DNA of 64,000 nt, taken from contig NZ_FNHH01000011.1 of the NCBI RefSeq assembly GCF_900103545.1, forward strand, positions 1 through 64,000, in the 5' to 3' direction. The translations under genes and the position numbers were made by a program. The DNA comes from Daejeonella rubra. Lineage in GTDB: Bacteria > Bacteroidota > Bacteroidia > Sphingobacteriales > Sphingobacteriaceae. How positions within the stretch are numbered: position 1 is the first letter of the stretch; each line of letters begins with the position of its first letter. This document shows positions 51,177 to 60,103 of the stretch, one piece after another. The notes under the pieces were generated by a model that was not told where the DNA came from, searched no databases, and saw nothing but the letters and a program-made list of their open reading frames with translations.

Positions 51177-51493
51177 TTGCTTACTTTAATTACCCTGAAA
51201 TAGAACATAACCCTAAAAATTTGAAACAAATCCGGACTACTGATAAAATCAGTCAAGAAAAATCTTGTATAAGATACCCCTAAATAATCTGAACAAAATT
51301 GAGCCTAATAATTAATTATTATTGAAACAGGAGAATATCTCCAGATAAAATCAGATCAAAATAGAGAATTATCAAATACCGTATCTATTACAATTAACAA
51401 GAGAAAATAAGTTTTAATACAGGGATGCAATGCATAATTTTCATTGCATCCCTATAAAAAATCAAAATCAGGAATTTGAAGACAAGCTCAAAT
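51177..51493. other. 317 bp gap between susD and the dipeptidase gene
   Basis: No credible gene is present. The interval is AT-rich and holds the strong hairpin at 51421-51453. It must also contain any separate promoter for the downstream enzyme genes, but I see no clear TAnnTTTG element on the minus strand. Confidence 0.6.
51421..51453 (-). terminator. strong hairpin after susD
   Basis: AGGGATGCAATG (51421-51432) and CATTGCATCCCT (51442-51453) are a perfect 12-base inverted repeat with a nine-base loop, 41 bases after the susD stop. On the minus strand it is followed by GTATTAAAACTT, a poor U-run. It may be a partial terminator or an RNA-stabilising 3' end that sets higher SusCD than enzyme expression. 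Confidence 0.6.
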
Positions 51494-52918
51494 TTACCAG
51501 CCTGTGTTTTGTGTTAGCTTTGGATTTATATCCAATTCCAATTGAGGAATTGGGAATAAAGCATGTTTGGCCTGGTATCCCAGAGGGCCCAAAACAGTTG
51601 CCGCCATACCCCAGCGTTTCAAATCCATAAAGCGTTGAAATTCAAACATAAGTTCAACTTGTCTTTCTTTAACTATTGCATCAAACATGGTCTGCTTAGT
51701 TCCGGTATCAACAACAGTCAGTTTAGGCATCATTACTGATGGGCGCTGACGAACCAAATTAACGGCATCGCGGGCCTTATCGATCTGATTTAGCTCATTT
51801 GCTGCCTCTGCATACATCAGTAAAACATCAGCATACCGGATCAGCGGATAATTGATACCACTACCGTTCACATACATGATAGGCCACATTCCTTTTTTAA
51901 CTGCATAACCACTTGCTGACCATGTTGGGTTAAATACGGCCAGGGCTGCACTTACATTTGGAGCAAAGACATCACCAGCTTTAAATATTGTCATTCCCCT
52001 GCGCGGATCAGCCGGATCAAATGCATCAAATGCTCTTTTTGTTGCCAGTGTAGAACCAGTAGCACCATTTACAGCCGGTAACATGGTTCCATTTTTAAGA
52101 TTGGTACCGCTACCGCCGATATCGGCAAATTGAACTTCAAAAATTGATTCCTTGTTATTCTCAAAACTACGATGCCATACTTCCTGGAAATTATCCATCA
52201 GACTATATCTGTTAGACGCGATAACCAGACTAAAATATTTTTCAGCATTGGTATAGTCTTTATTGTAGAGGTAAACCTTACCTAAAAGAGCTTGTGCAGC
52301 ACCTTTTGTAGCTCTTCCCAGGTTATTGCCACTGAAAGAAACCGGCAAACCAGCTTCAGCAGCAAGCAGATCAGCAATTATTACTTTAGTAATATCGGCA
52401 ACCGGAGTTCTGGCAACCAGGGCAGCATCTGTATTTTCAAGAGGCTCTGTAATTAATGGCACTGCACCGAATAAATTAGTGAGTGTAAAATAATTAAGTG
52501 CTCTTAAAAATTTCGCTTCACCTACATACTGATTCTTTAACGCATCAGCCATATTGATTGCAGGCACATTTTTGATTACCGCATTTGACCTGATTATTCC
52601 CTGATACATACCACTATAAGTAGCATGTATTTGAGTGAGTGCAGGATAGTAGGTATAGTTATTATATTCCAGAGGAGTAGTGTTTGAAAGCACCAGATCA
52701 CCGGATGGAACATCATTTATCCTCATCAGGTTCTCACTCCATGATCCCTGAAGAGCAACATAGATTGCGTTAACTCCTAATTGGGCACGCTCTGCGGAAT
52801 TATAAAACCCATCTTCTGTCAATGCATCAGGCGGAGATTTTTCAAGAAAATCTTTTTTACAACCGCTAAATAATAACAATACTATGAAGGTCGTTATAGC
52901 AAATTTTAACTTTTCCAT
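51494..52918 (-). CDS. SusD/RagB family outer-membrane lipoprotein
   Basis: This 474-residue surface lipoprotein has a signal ending FSGC (Cys20) followed by KKDFLEKSPPDALTEDGFYN, the classic SusD opening. TPR-rich regions (AKFLRALNYFTLTNLFGAVP, GKVYLYNKDYTNAEKYF) and the C-terminal RYADVLLMYAEAANEL and VKERQVELMFEFQRFMDLKR are typical. SusD caps the SusC barrel and binds substrate outside the cell. The gene follows susC by 62 bases. The family is clear, but the ligand cannot be read from sequence. Confidence 0.95.
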   Translation of the reverse strand: MEKLKFAITTFIVLLLFSGCKKDFLEKSPPDALTEDGFYNSAERAQLGVNAIYVALQGSWSENLMRINDVPSGDLVLSNTTPLEYNNYTYYPALTQIHATYSGMYQGIIRSNAVIKNVPAINMADALKNQYVGEAKFLRALNYFTLTNLFGAVPLITEPLENTDAALVARTPVADITKVIIADLLAAEAGLPVSFSGNNLGRATKGAAQALLGKVYLYNKDYTNAEKYFSLVIASNRYSLMDNFQEVWHRSFENNKESIFEVQFADIGGSGTNLKNGTMLPAVNGATGSTLATKRAFDAFDPADPRRGMTIFKAGDVFAPNVSAALAVFNPTWSASGYAVKKGMWPIMYVNGSGINYPLIRYADVLLMYAEAANELNQIDKARDAVNLVRQRPSVMMPKLTVVDTGTKQTMFDAIVKERQVELMFEFQRFMDLKRWGMAATVLGPLGYQAKHALFPIPQLELDINPKLTQNTGW

Positions 52919-52980
52919 TTTTATATATTTTAAATTTCTTAATGACTTAATTAGAATGATAATCTGGAGTTAAATATCCC

Positions 52981-55900
52981 CTAGAAGGTTAAATTAACCC
53001 CCAGAGAGTAAACACTTGGTATAGGAGTTGATCCTGTATCTACACCAAAACCCAGAGGGCTCATTGAATCGTCATTAAAGCCTAAACCTCCCAGAGTATC
53101 CGCATTGTAGTTAGGATACTTTGTTATTGTAAACAGATTCTGGCCGTTGAAATAAACTCTTGCATTTCTTGCTCCGATTCTTTTAATCATACCTTGTGGA
53201 AGGGTATAACCAATCTGAAAATTCTGCATTCTTAAGAAATCCGCATCCAAAACATAACGTGATTGTCCGCGGTTATTCTGATTGGTATCACCACGAACAG
53301 CCCTCGGCAGAGTATTAGATGTACCTGGTCCTTTCCAGCGATTTAGCACAGTGGTTTTATTATTCCACTCACCCTGCATAGTTTCAAGATAAACACCCTG
53401 ACCATCATACAGTTGTTTTCCACTGGTTCCATAAAAACTCATATTGACATCAAAACCTTTCCAGCTGGCATCGGCTGAAAAGCCATAATCAAAGTCAGCC
53501 CATGGATCGCCGATATTGGTTCTGTCATTGGCATCCACTTTTCCGTCACCGTTGATATCCCTGAATCTTACGTCACCAGGTTTTGCACCAGGCTGGCTTG
53601 CATGCGCATTGATCTCTGCCTGAGTCTGAAAAATACCATCAGAGATATGCCCATAAAAATGAGACATTGGCATACCCGGCATAGTACGAACAAAGGTACC
53701 TGAGTAATAAACATTCTCAAGAAGATTGATGATACTTGAGCCTGCTCCCAAAGAAAGCACTTTGTTTCTTACTGAAGAAAGGTTGGCAGATACACCATAC
53801 TTTAGCTCACCAACATCACCCCGATATCCAAGAAGGAATTCTAATCCCTTGTTTTGCAGCTCAGCAGCATTCTGATAAGGCCCTGAATCACGTGCAAAGC
53901 CTGTTACAGTAGATATTGGCGTACGAACCAGGATACCATCCGTGTTCTTTACCCAATAATCTGCAGTGAATGTGATCTTATTCTGAAGTAAACTCAGATC
54001 AACTCCAATATTTGTTTGAGTAGTTCTTTCCCAACGCAAATTTGGATTTCCTAATGAGTTAACAACGGCTGCCGGTGCCAAAGCATCTGCTCCGAAGAAA
54101 TAACGTGAAGATGTTGAAACAACTGTTTGATTACTATAGTTACCTATATCCTGATTACCCAATTGTCCCCAGCTTGTCCTTAACTTTAATCCGCTGATCA
54201 ATTTTGAATCTTTCAGGAAATTTTCCTGATCTAAATTCCATCCAAAAGCCAGAGAAGGGAAATTACCAAAGCGGTTAGTTTCACCAAACCTGGAAGATCC
54301 ATCGCGACGAATAGTTGCAGTAATAAGATATTTATCGAACATAGTGATGTTAGCCCTTCCTAAAAACGAACGAAGAGAATTTTCTGCCTGATTACCATCA
54401 ATGGTAAAAGCTCCGGTTCCAGCGCTTAGCACCTGTATGTCATTACTTGGAAAATCTCTTCTATTGCCTGAAATGGTATTAAAGAAGAAGTTCTGCTGAG
54501 TATAACCTGCTAATAAATTAACACGATAGTTCTTCGCTATCACTTTATTGTAGGTCAGGGTATTTTCGATCAGGTACTCATAGGATTCGGATAATCTTTC
54601 TGTCAATGACCTAACGTTACTACCCCTGTTGTTCATCTGGAATTGAGGGACATAGTTCTTAAATCTTCTATTTCCAAAATTAAGACCTGCATTAAGTTTG
54701 AACTCCAGATCCGGTAAAATTTTGTAGGATGCGTAAGCACTTCCCAAAAGTTTATTATTCCAGGTATAGGCACGGTTCATATCCCGACGGCCTAATATAT
54801 TATCCCGGTTGTTTACGCCAGTAACTGCAGGCGAAGGGCCAGCATATCCACTGTCATTATTCGGGTCGTAAACAGGCATAGTTGGTGCTGCACCCATCAT
54901 ATAGGCCAGATCCAGGTTATTACCAAAATTCAGGTTCAAGCCCTGATCTCTGCTGGCAATCAATGATTGTCCAACAGTTAATTTACCAATTTTAAATTCT
55001 GTTTTTACTCTGGAATAGTAGCGCTTAAAGGTTCGAAACGCTAATACGCTTTCCTGATCAAAAACGCCGCCTGATATAGCATATTTTGCATTTGGATTTC
55101 CTCCTGAGACGGAAATGGAGTGATCCTGGATAGGTGCAGGGTTGATTGCTTCGTCTTGCCAGTCTGTACTGGTCTTAAGATTGTTTGGATCATTCATTGC
55201 CGGTTGTAATGGAAAGAAATTTCCATTAACATGCGCTTCATTTATCACATCAGCCATTTGCTGTGAATTTAGAAGAGGAATGAATTTATTAAATGACTGA
55301 ATACCGTAATAAGAATTAAAACTAACCTGAGGAGCTTTATTACCACCACTCTTAGTGGTCAGGATGATCACTCCATTTGCTGATCTTGAACCATAAATTG
55401 CAGCAGCAGACCCATCCTTAAGGACTGTAGTTGATTCAATATCATTAGGATTGATACTATTGATATCACCTGCTTCCATTGGCATCCCGTCAACCACGTA
55501 TAATGGTCCGGAACTTCCAAATGTATTCAAACCACGTATTCTTACGTTCACACCTTCTCCCGGATCACCCGATGTACTTGTGAATGTAACACCAGCAACT
55601 TTTCCCTGAAGTGCCTGGTTAATATTAGAAAAAGCCTGATCTTTAATATCCTTTGCAGTTACTGATACGACTGATCCGGTTAAGTCACTTTTCTTCTGGG
55701 TTCCATAACCTACAACCACTACTTCCTGCAAAGTCTCAGAGCTCTCTTCTAATTGAACATCCATACTGGTACGTCCGGAAATCGCCACTTCTTTAGTTGT
55801 ATAACCTACATAGGTAAAAACTAAAACTGTTGAGCCATCCGGAACAGTAATTGAATAGCGGCCATTTACATCAGTACTTACACCAATTTCAGTTCCTTTA

Positions 55901-56385
55901 ACTTTGATACTTACACCAATCAGGCCTTCGCCTTTTGAATCTGTCACGAGTCCTTTAACTTCCGATGGAAGTGCCTTCTCGGTTAACTTTTTAATATCAA
56001 TAAGTGCATCAGGTAAAAAAGCAGAAGATTTCTGCTGAACGATGATGGTATTATTACTTATTGTATAGGTAAGCGACTGATTGGAAAAAGATTTCTCAAG
56101 CACATCTCTGAGAGGTGCATTGTTTACATTGATACTTACTGGTTTAGCTTCATTGATCAAAGGTGTAATATACACCAGATCATAGCCCGTTTGGGTGCCA
56201 ATCTCCTTTAGCACAGTCTCAAGTTTAGCGTTTTTAAACTTTAGACTGACTGTTTGAGAAAATGATTCAGCACTGCTTACCTGAAGAAATGCTGTGATCA
56301 ATAAAACAAAAATTAGTTTTATCATCAACAATAGCTTTATTATGTAATCAGAGGGCCTACATATGGTTAATGAATACAATTTCAT
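52981..56385 (-). CDS. SusC/RagA TonB-dependent transporter with N-terminal STN domain
   Basis: The 1134-residue outer-membrane protein has a signal sequence after a short basic extension (an alternative ATG is at 56325). It then has a secretin/TonB N-terminal signalling (STN) domain at about residues 45-115 (SLKFKNAKLETVLKEIGTQ, YTISNNTIIVQQ) and a carboxypeptidase-like domain near 142-215 (VKGLVTDSKGEGLIGVSIKV). The plug includes VVVGYGTQKKSDLTGSV, and a long beta barrel ends in TPIPSVYSLGVNLTF. The STN domain contacts a FecR-type anti-sigma factor, which is encoded immediately upstream, so transport is coupled to gene induction. With SusD it imports the locus substrate. Confidence 0.95.
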   Translation of the reverse strand: MKLYSLTICRPSDYIIKLLLMIKLIFVLLITAFLQVSSAESFSQTVSLKFKNAKLETVLKEIGTQTGYDLVYITPLINEAKPVSINVNNAPLRDVLEKSFSNQSLTYTISNNTIIVQQKSSAFLPDALIDIKKLTEKALPSEVKGLVTDSKGEGLIGVSIKVKGTEIGVSTDVNGRYSITVPDGSTVLVFTYVGYTTKEVAISGRTSMDVQLEESSETLQEVVVVGYGTQKKSDLTGSVVSVTAKDIKDQAFSNINQALQGKVAGVTFTSTSGDPGEGVNVRIRGLNTFGSSGPLYVVDGMPMEAGDINSINPNDIESTTVLKDGSAAAIYGSRSANGVIILTTKSGGNKAPQVSFNSYYGIQSFNKFIPLLNSQQMADVINEAHVNGNFFPLQPAMNDPNNLKTSTDWQDEAINPAPIQDHSISVSGGNPNAKYAISGGVFDQESVLAFRTFKRYYSRVKTEFKIGKLTVGQSLIASRDQGLNLNFGNNLDLAYMMGAAPTMPVYDPNNDSGYAGPSPAVTGVNNRDNILGRRDMNRAYTWNNKLLGSAYASYKILPDLEFKLNAGLNFGNRRFKNYVPQFQMNNRGSNVRSLTERLSESYEYLIENTLTYNKVIAKNYRVNLLAGYTQQNFFFNTISGNRRDFPSNDIQVLSAGTGAFTIDGNQAENSLRSFLGRANITMFDKYLITATIRRDGSSRFGETNRFGNFPSLAFGWNLDQENFLKDSKLISGLKLRTSWGQLGNQDIGNYSNQTVVSTSSRYFFGADALAPAAVVNSLGNPNLRWERTTQTNIGVDLSLLQNKITFTADYWVKNTDGILVRTPISTVTGFARDSGPYQNAAELQNKGLEFLLGYRGDVGELKYGVSANLSSVRNKVLSLGAGSSIINLLENVYYSGTFVRTMPGMPMSHFYGHISDGIFQTQAEINAHASQPGAKPGDVRFRDINGDGKVDANDRTNIGDPWADFDYGFSADASWKGFDVNMSFYGTSGKQLYDGQGVYLETMQGEWNNKTTVLNRWKGPGTSNTLPRAVRGDTNQNNRGQSRYVLDADFLRMQNFQIGYTLPQGMIKRIGARNARVYFNGQNLFTITKYPNYNADTLGGLGFNDDSMSPLGFGVDTGSTPIPSVYSLGVNLTF

Positions 56386-56450
56386 ATATTTGCGTGTTTG
56401 GATTTAGTTAATACTTGTTCACTACATTTAAATTGATAATCCAAATTTGA

Positions 56451-56482
56451 CCAGGAGCGTTGCAACCGCTCTTGGTTTTTTT
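56451..56482. promoter_or_regulatory. hairpin between fecR and susC
   Basis: CCAGGAGCG (56451-56459) and CGCTCTTGG (56467-56475) form a nine-pair stem with one mismatch (G-U in plus-strand RNA), with seven T following on the plus strand. Both flanking genes are on the minus strand, where it has an A-run before and no U-run after, so it may be a leader structure or a terminator against antisense transcription. Confidence 0.4.
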
Positions 56483-56512
56483 AAGATTACCGTTTGATCG
56501 ATTTAGTTTGCT

Positions 56513-57730
56513 TCATCGCATAACGGTGATCCTCCTTCCTTCTACTTTAAAATGAATGGCATCAGTTAATTGAAGAACATCCAGAACCTCTGAAATATCC
56601 TTAGATCTTGAAATATTTCCACCAAAGCCTACATCAGGAATATTCCCGCTATAGCTAACCTCCACATTGTACCAACGTGATAATTTCCTCATGATACTCT
56701 GGATATCTTCATTTTTAAAGACAAAGTAGCCATCCTTCCATGCTACAACTTCTTCGGTATCTGCTTTAATAACTTTTGCTGCCGACTCCATGGGCCGGAA
56801 CTGTTGTCCGGGACTCAATAAAACCACCTTATCTTTATAAATAATTTTGACTGAACCTTCAATCAGCGTGGTTTTAATGGGTCCCTCATCCGAATATGAA
56901 TTAATATTGAACTGAGTTCCCAAAACCTCTACGATCTGATCCTTGGTGATTACCTTAAAAGGTTTATTCTTATTTTTAGAAACATCAAAATATGCTTCAC
57001 CACTAAGTTCTACTTCACGGGTATTACCATTGAAAAGAGCAGGAAATCGCAATGAAGAAGATGAGTTGAGCCAAACTTTACTTCCATCCGGCAGATTTAC
57101 CTGATATTTACCCCCTACAGGAGTTTCAATCTTGTTGTAAATAACATTTTCATTTGATTCAGGAGAAACAGTTTTTGCAGAATTCGAAAATGAATAAAGC
57201 AGTTCACCGTCTGATGTTTTTTGAATACTCACACCGGCCTGGTTAGCAAGAATTCCATTCTTTGCATCTTCTAAAATAATTTCAGATCCATCAGAAAGTG
57301 TTAAAATTGCCTTATCGTCTCCCGGAGCAATTACAGCAGCTTTAGGTTCAATAATTTTTACTGCCATTTGCTGAACCGGCGACCTGTTTGTGTAAAAGAA
57401 TAAACCGGTTGTAAGCAGGATCATTATACTGGCAGCGACCCCAACCTGATACCACAAACGATAAGAGTATTTTGGATCTATGTCTGTTTCATCCTGATTG
57501 TCACTATCAAAATGCTTATTCCTGATTATATTTTGAAAAATAGATTCCCTGTCCTCAGAATTTATTGTGCTGAATTTTTTAGAGTTACTAAAAACAGTGT
57601 CAATGGCAGTATTTAAATGTTCATCATCCGGATTCAGCCTGATATAATCAAATAACTGGTCATATTCTTCTCTGCTGATCTCGCCATCAACAAAAAGCCT
57701 TAAAAGTTCTTCCAACCTATTTTGATTCAT
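56513..57730 (-). CDS. FecR-type anti-sigma factor
   Basis: I prefer the ATG at 57730 (MNQNRLEELLRLFVDGEIS); the frame upstream adds a hydrophobic stretch not typical of the family. The 405-residue protein has a cytoplasmic sigma-binding region, one membrane helix near residues 80-100 (VGVAASIMILLTTGLFFYT), the periplasmic FecR domain (YNKIETPVGGKYQVNLPDGS, KVWLNSSSSLRFP, VEVLGTQFNINSY) and a C-terminal DUF4974/STN-like domain (RKLSRWYNVEVSYSG). It should hold the ECF sigma factor at 57840 until SusC signals that substrate is present. Confidence 0.93.
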   Translation of the reverse strand: MNQNRLEELLRLFVDGEISREEYDQLFDYIRLNPDDEHLNTAIDTVFSNSKKFSTINSEDRESIFQNIIRNKHFDSDNQDETDIDPKYSYRLWYQVGVAASIMILLTTGLFFYTNRSPVQQMAVKIIEPKAAVIAPGDDKAILTLSDGSEIILEDAKNGILANQAGVSIQKTSDGELLYSFSNSAKTVSPESNENVIYNKIETPVGGKYQVNLPDGSKVWLNSSSSLRFPALFNGNTREVELSGEAYFDVSKNKNKPFKVITKDQIVEVLGTQFNINSYSDEGPIKTTLIEGSVKIIYKDKVVLLSPGQQFRPMESAAKVIKADTEEVVAWKDGYFVFKNEDIQSIMRKLSRWYNVEVSYSGNIPDVGFGGNISRSKDISEVLDVLQLTDAIHFKVEGRRITVMR

Positions 57731-57839
57731 AATTACAATAATCGTGACCAATTGAATTATAGCTAATACACCCAAAAATGAAAAGAGGACTAGTCTATAC
57801 TTAATTATTTTAAAAGAAATTTCAGAATACGGCTAAAAC

Positions 57840-58409
57840 CTAGAAAAAGAAGATGGTAAATGCCTTATAAAATTGGGTACGGAGAGTTTTTAATGCCGCT
57901 ACTAAATGGTTCTTAACCGTATTTCTGGATATATTAAGTTCTTCAGCAATTTCATCATAGCTTAACTCCTGATGCCTGCTCATTCGAAATATCAATTGTT
58001 GTTGTTTAGGCATTCTGGACAGTACCTGCTCTGTGAATCGGGATAGATCTTCTAATAGGACCTCCTCCTCAGTCTCATTACTAACCTTTTGAACATTAAG
58101 CCACATCTTATTCATTGCACACTGGGATGTTGCAACATGACGTAATACGTTCAGAGTCAGTCTGCGGGTAATGGTATAAAGGTATGGAGCAATGGGATAT
58201 TGACTGTCAAGCTTAGCACGGTTAACCCAAAGACTTAAAAAGGCCTCCTGCACAACCTCCTGACAAGGCTCTTTCTCTTTCAGAAAGCGGTAACTGAAAG
58301 CATACAATTTACTGGAATACAAGTCAAAAACAATTCGAAATGCTGATTCATCACCCTCTTTTATTCGGGAAATAAGCTCAAAATCACAGATCTGTCCTTT
58401 CTTTTGCAT
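57840..58409 (-). CDS. ECF RNA polymerase sigma factor
   Basis: This 189-residue sigma-70 family protein has region 2 (DESAFRIVFDLYSSKLYAFS, VVQEAFLSLWVNRAKL) and region 4 (MPKQQQLIFRMSRHQELSYD, EIAEELNISRNTVKNHLVAAL with its helix-turn-helix). It is the Bacteroidota FecI-like type that pairs with FecR and SusC. It heads the minus-strand locus, 109 bases upstream of fecR and divergent from the ROK gene. It should direct transcription of susCD and perhaps the downstream enzyme genes. Confidence 0.93.
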   Translation of the reverse strand: MQKKGQICDFELISRIKEGDESAFRIVFDLYSSKLYAFSYRFLKEKEPCQEVVQEAFLSLWVNRAKLDSQYPIAPYLYTITRRLTLNVLRHVATSQCAMNKMWLNVQKVSNETEEEVLLEDLSRFTEQVLSRMPKQQQLIFRMSRHQELSYDEIAEELNISRNTVKNHLVAALKTLRTQFYKAFTIFFF

Positions 58410-58763
58410 AGGTGTTCAGTACACAACATAAATATAATGTAAATTTTATGTAATAATTGTAATAATCCTATTGCTTTTCCTAACGGCATGATTAATACAA
58501 TTTCTTAAAAATTTACTGAGCAATATTTATATAAAAAATGAGCAACTACTTTATGTTTCTATTAAATCATAGCCTTAAACAGCGTTTGTTTCATACAGCA
58601 TTTTTCCAAATCCGGAATGTAAATCCCTCAGATTTACTCAGCAGATAAATCTAATTATGGCATTTTTTAATAAATAAAAATTAGCTTAACTTCCATCCAA
58701 AATAAGTTCAAATGTTTTTTTTAACTATTCATAAATATGCTCAAGCACTATATCGGCCATTAA
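58410..58763. other. 354 bp divergent regulatory gap (sigma factor / ROK)
   Basis: This AT-rich interval between two divergent regulator genes has no credible gene. It contains a short inverted repeat, CATAAA and TTTATG, near 58428-58451, and AT-rich runs. Promoters for both genes must lie here, but no exact TAnnTTTG element is visible for either. Confidence 0.55.
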
Positions 58764-60053
58764 ATGAAATCGTTAATTATTGATAAAATACATCTGGACT
58801 TATTAAGCAATATTGAAAAAAAGAAGTATCTGCAAAAGGTCAGATTAGTTAAGCTGCTCCATGCGGATGGCGCTAATTCTAATGCAGATATATACAATAT
58901 CTTAGGGATCAGTTCACCTACCTCATTCACTCTGATTAATGAACTTGTCTCTGAAGGTCTGATTGAAAAAAAAGGCAAAGGCCAATCAATCGGAGGTCGA
59001 AAACCAGAATTATATTCTCTTCAGAATAGTTCATTCTTTGTGCTATGCATAAAGATGGAGCAATTCAAAACCGATATCGCCATTCTTGATAACAACAACA
59101 ATAATATTTCAGGAATAAATAGTCTGCCGCTTCACATTACCAAAGAAAAAGACTCGATCATAGAAATTCATGAATTTGCTGAACAATTAATTCATTCTTC
59201 CGGGATCAACAGGAACAAACTGGTCGGGGTTGGAATTAGTATGCCTGGCCTTGTCGATTCAAACACAGGACAAAACTTCACTTATCTTACTTCACCCAAA
59301 GAACCCAAAACATTAAAGGATATTTTCGAGGAAAAATTTCAAAAACCAGTTTATATTCAGAATGACGTCAAAACCAATGCTTTAGCAGAGTATCATTACG
59401 GACTTGCCAAAAATAAAAAAGACGTACTTGTTCTGCTCATGGACTGGGGAATAGGCTTAGGAATTATCATGGATGGAAAACTGCAAAGCGGAACTTCAGG
59501 CTTTGCAGGCGAAATTGGCCATATCCCATTCGTTAGTGACGGTGAACTTTGCCATTGTGGAAAAAGAGGTTGTCTGGAGACTGTAGTATCAGGAATTGCT
59601 ATGGCAAAAATGGCAAGGGATGGAATCAGATCCGGGCAAGCATCCATTTTAAAGAAACTTTCAGAAGAAGAAATTGAACAGATCGTACCCTTTAATGTTA
59701 TTGAGGCTGCCAATCAGGGAGATCAATTTGCTATAAATATCTTATCGCAGGTAGGACAGAGCCTGGGAAAGGCAGTGGCAACATTAATTCAACTTTTCAA
59801 TCCGGAATTGATTATCCTTGGAGGAATAATGGCTCAGGCAAAGCAATATATTTCAATTCCTATGAAACATGCCATCAATACTTATAGCATGGCTCAGGTT
59901 AGAGAAAATACAAAAATTGTTCTGTCGGAATTGGGAAATGATGCAGGATTATTAGGTTTAGCCGACATTGTTATGGAAGGCACCTTTAAAAAGCAAATTG
60001 AACTGGTATGTCAAAAAAGCACCCTGTCAGACAATTCCAAAAAAGCCTGTTAA
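58764..60053 (+). CDS. ROK family transcriptional regulator
   Basis: This 429-residue protein has an N-terminal winged helix-turn-helix (residues about 22-85, NADIYNILGISSPTSFTLIN, EGLIEKKGKGQSIGGRKPE) fused to a ROK sugar-kinase-like domain. The ROK zinc site is GHIPFVSDGELCHCGKRGCLE-type, with CxCGxxGC intact, and GISMPGLVD and GIGLGIIMDG form the nucleotide/sugar cleft. Relatives such as NagC and XylR/Mlc repress transport and catabolic genes and are released by a sugar or amino sugar ligand. Its divergent position next to the ECF sigma factor makes it a likely second regulator of the locus. Confidence 0.9.
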   Translation: MKSLIIDKIHLDLLSNIEKKKYLQKVRLVKLLHADGANSNADIYNILGISSPTSFTLINELVSEGLIEKKGKGQSIGGRKPELYSLQNSSFFVLCIKMEQFKTDIAILDNNNNNISGINSLPLHITKEKDSIIEIHEFAEQLIHSSGINRNKLVGVGISMPGLVDSNTGQNFTYLTSPKEPKTLKDIFEEKFQKPVYIQNDVKTNALAEYHYGLAKNKKDVLVLLMDWGIGLGIIMDGKLQSGTSGFAGEIGHIPFVSDGELCHCGKRGCLETVVSGIAMAKMARDGIRSGQASILKKLSEEEIEQIVPFNVIEAANQGDQFAINILSQVGQSLGKAVATLIQLFNPELIILGGIMAQAKQYISIPMKHAINTYSMAQVRENTKIVLSELGNDAGLLGLADIVMEGTFKKQIELVCQKSTLSDNSKKAC

Positions 60054-60054
60054 T

Positions 60055-60082
60055 AAAAAAGCCCGACGAATTTCGCCGGGCT
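60055..60082 (-). terminator. rho-independent terminator after asd
   Basis: AGCCCG (60060-60065) and CGGGCT (60077-60082), extended by ACGAA/TTCGC pairing, form a stem followed on the minus strand by TTTTTT (complement of 60055-60060). It lies 22 bases after the asd stop and just after the ROK stop on the other strand. Confidence 0.85.
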
Positions 60083-60103
60083 ACATACGATGATCTATAA
60101 ATA

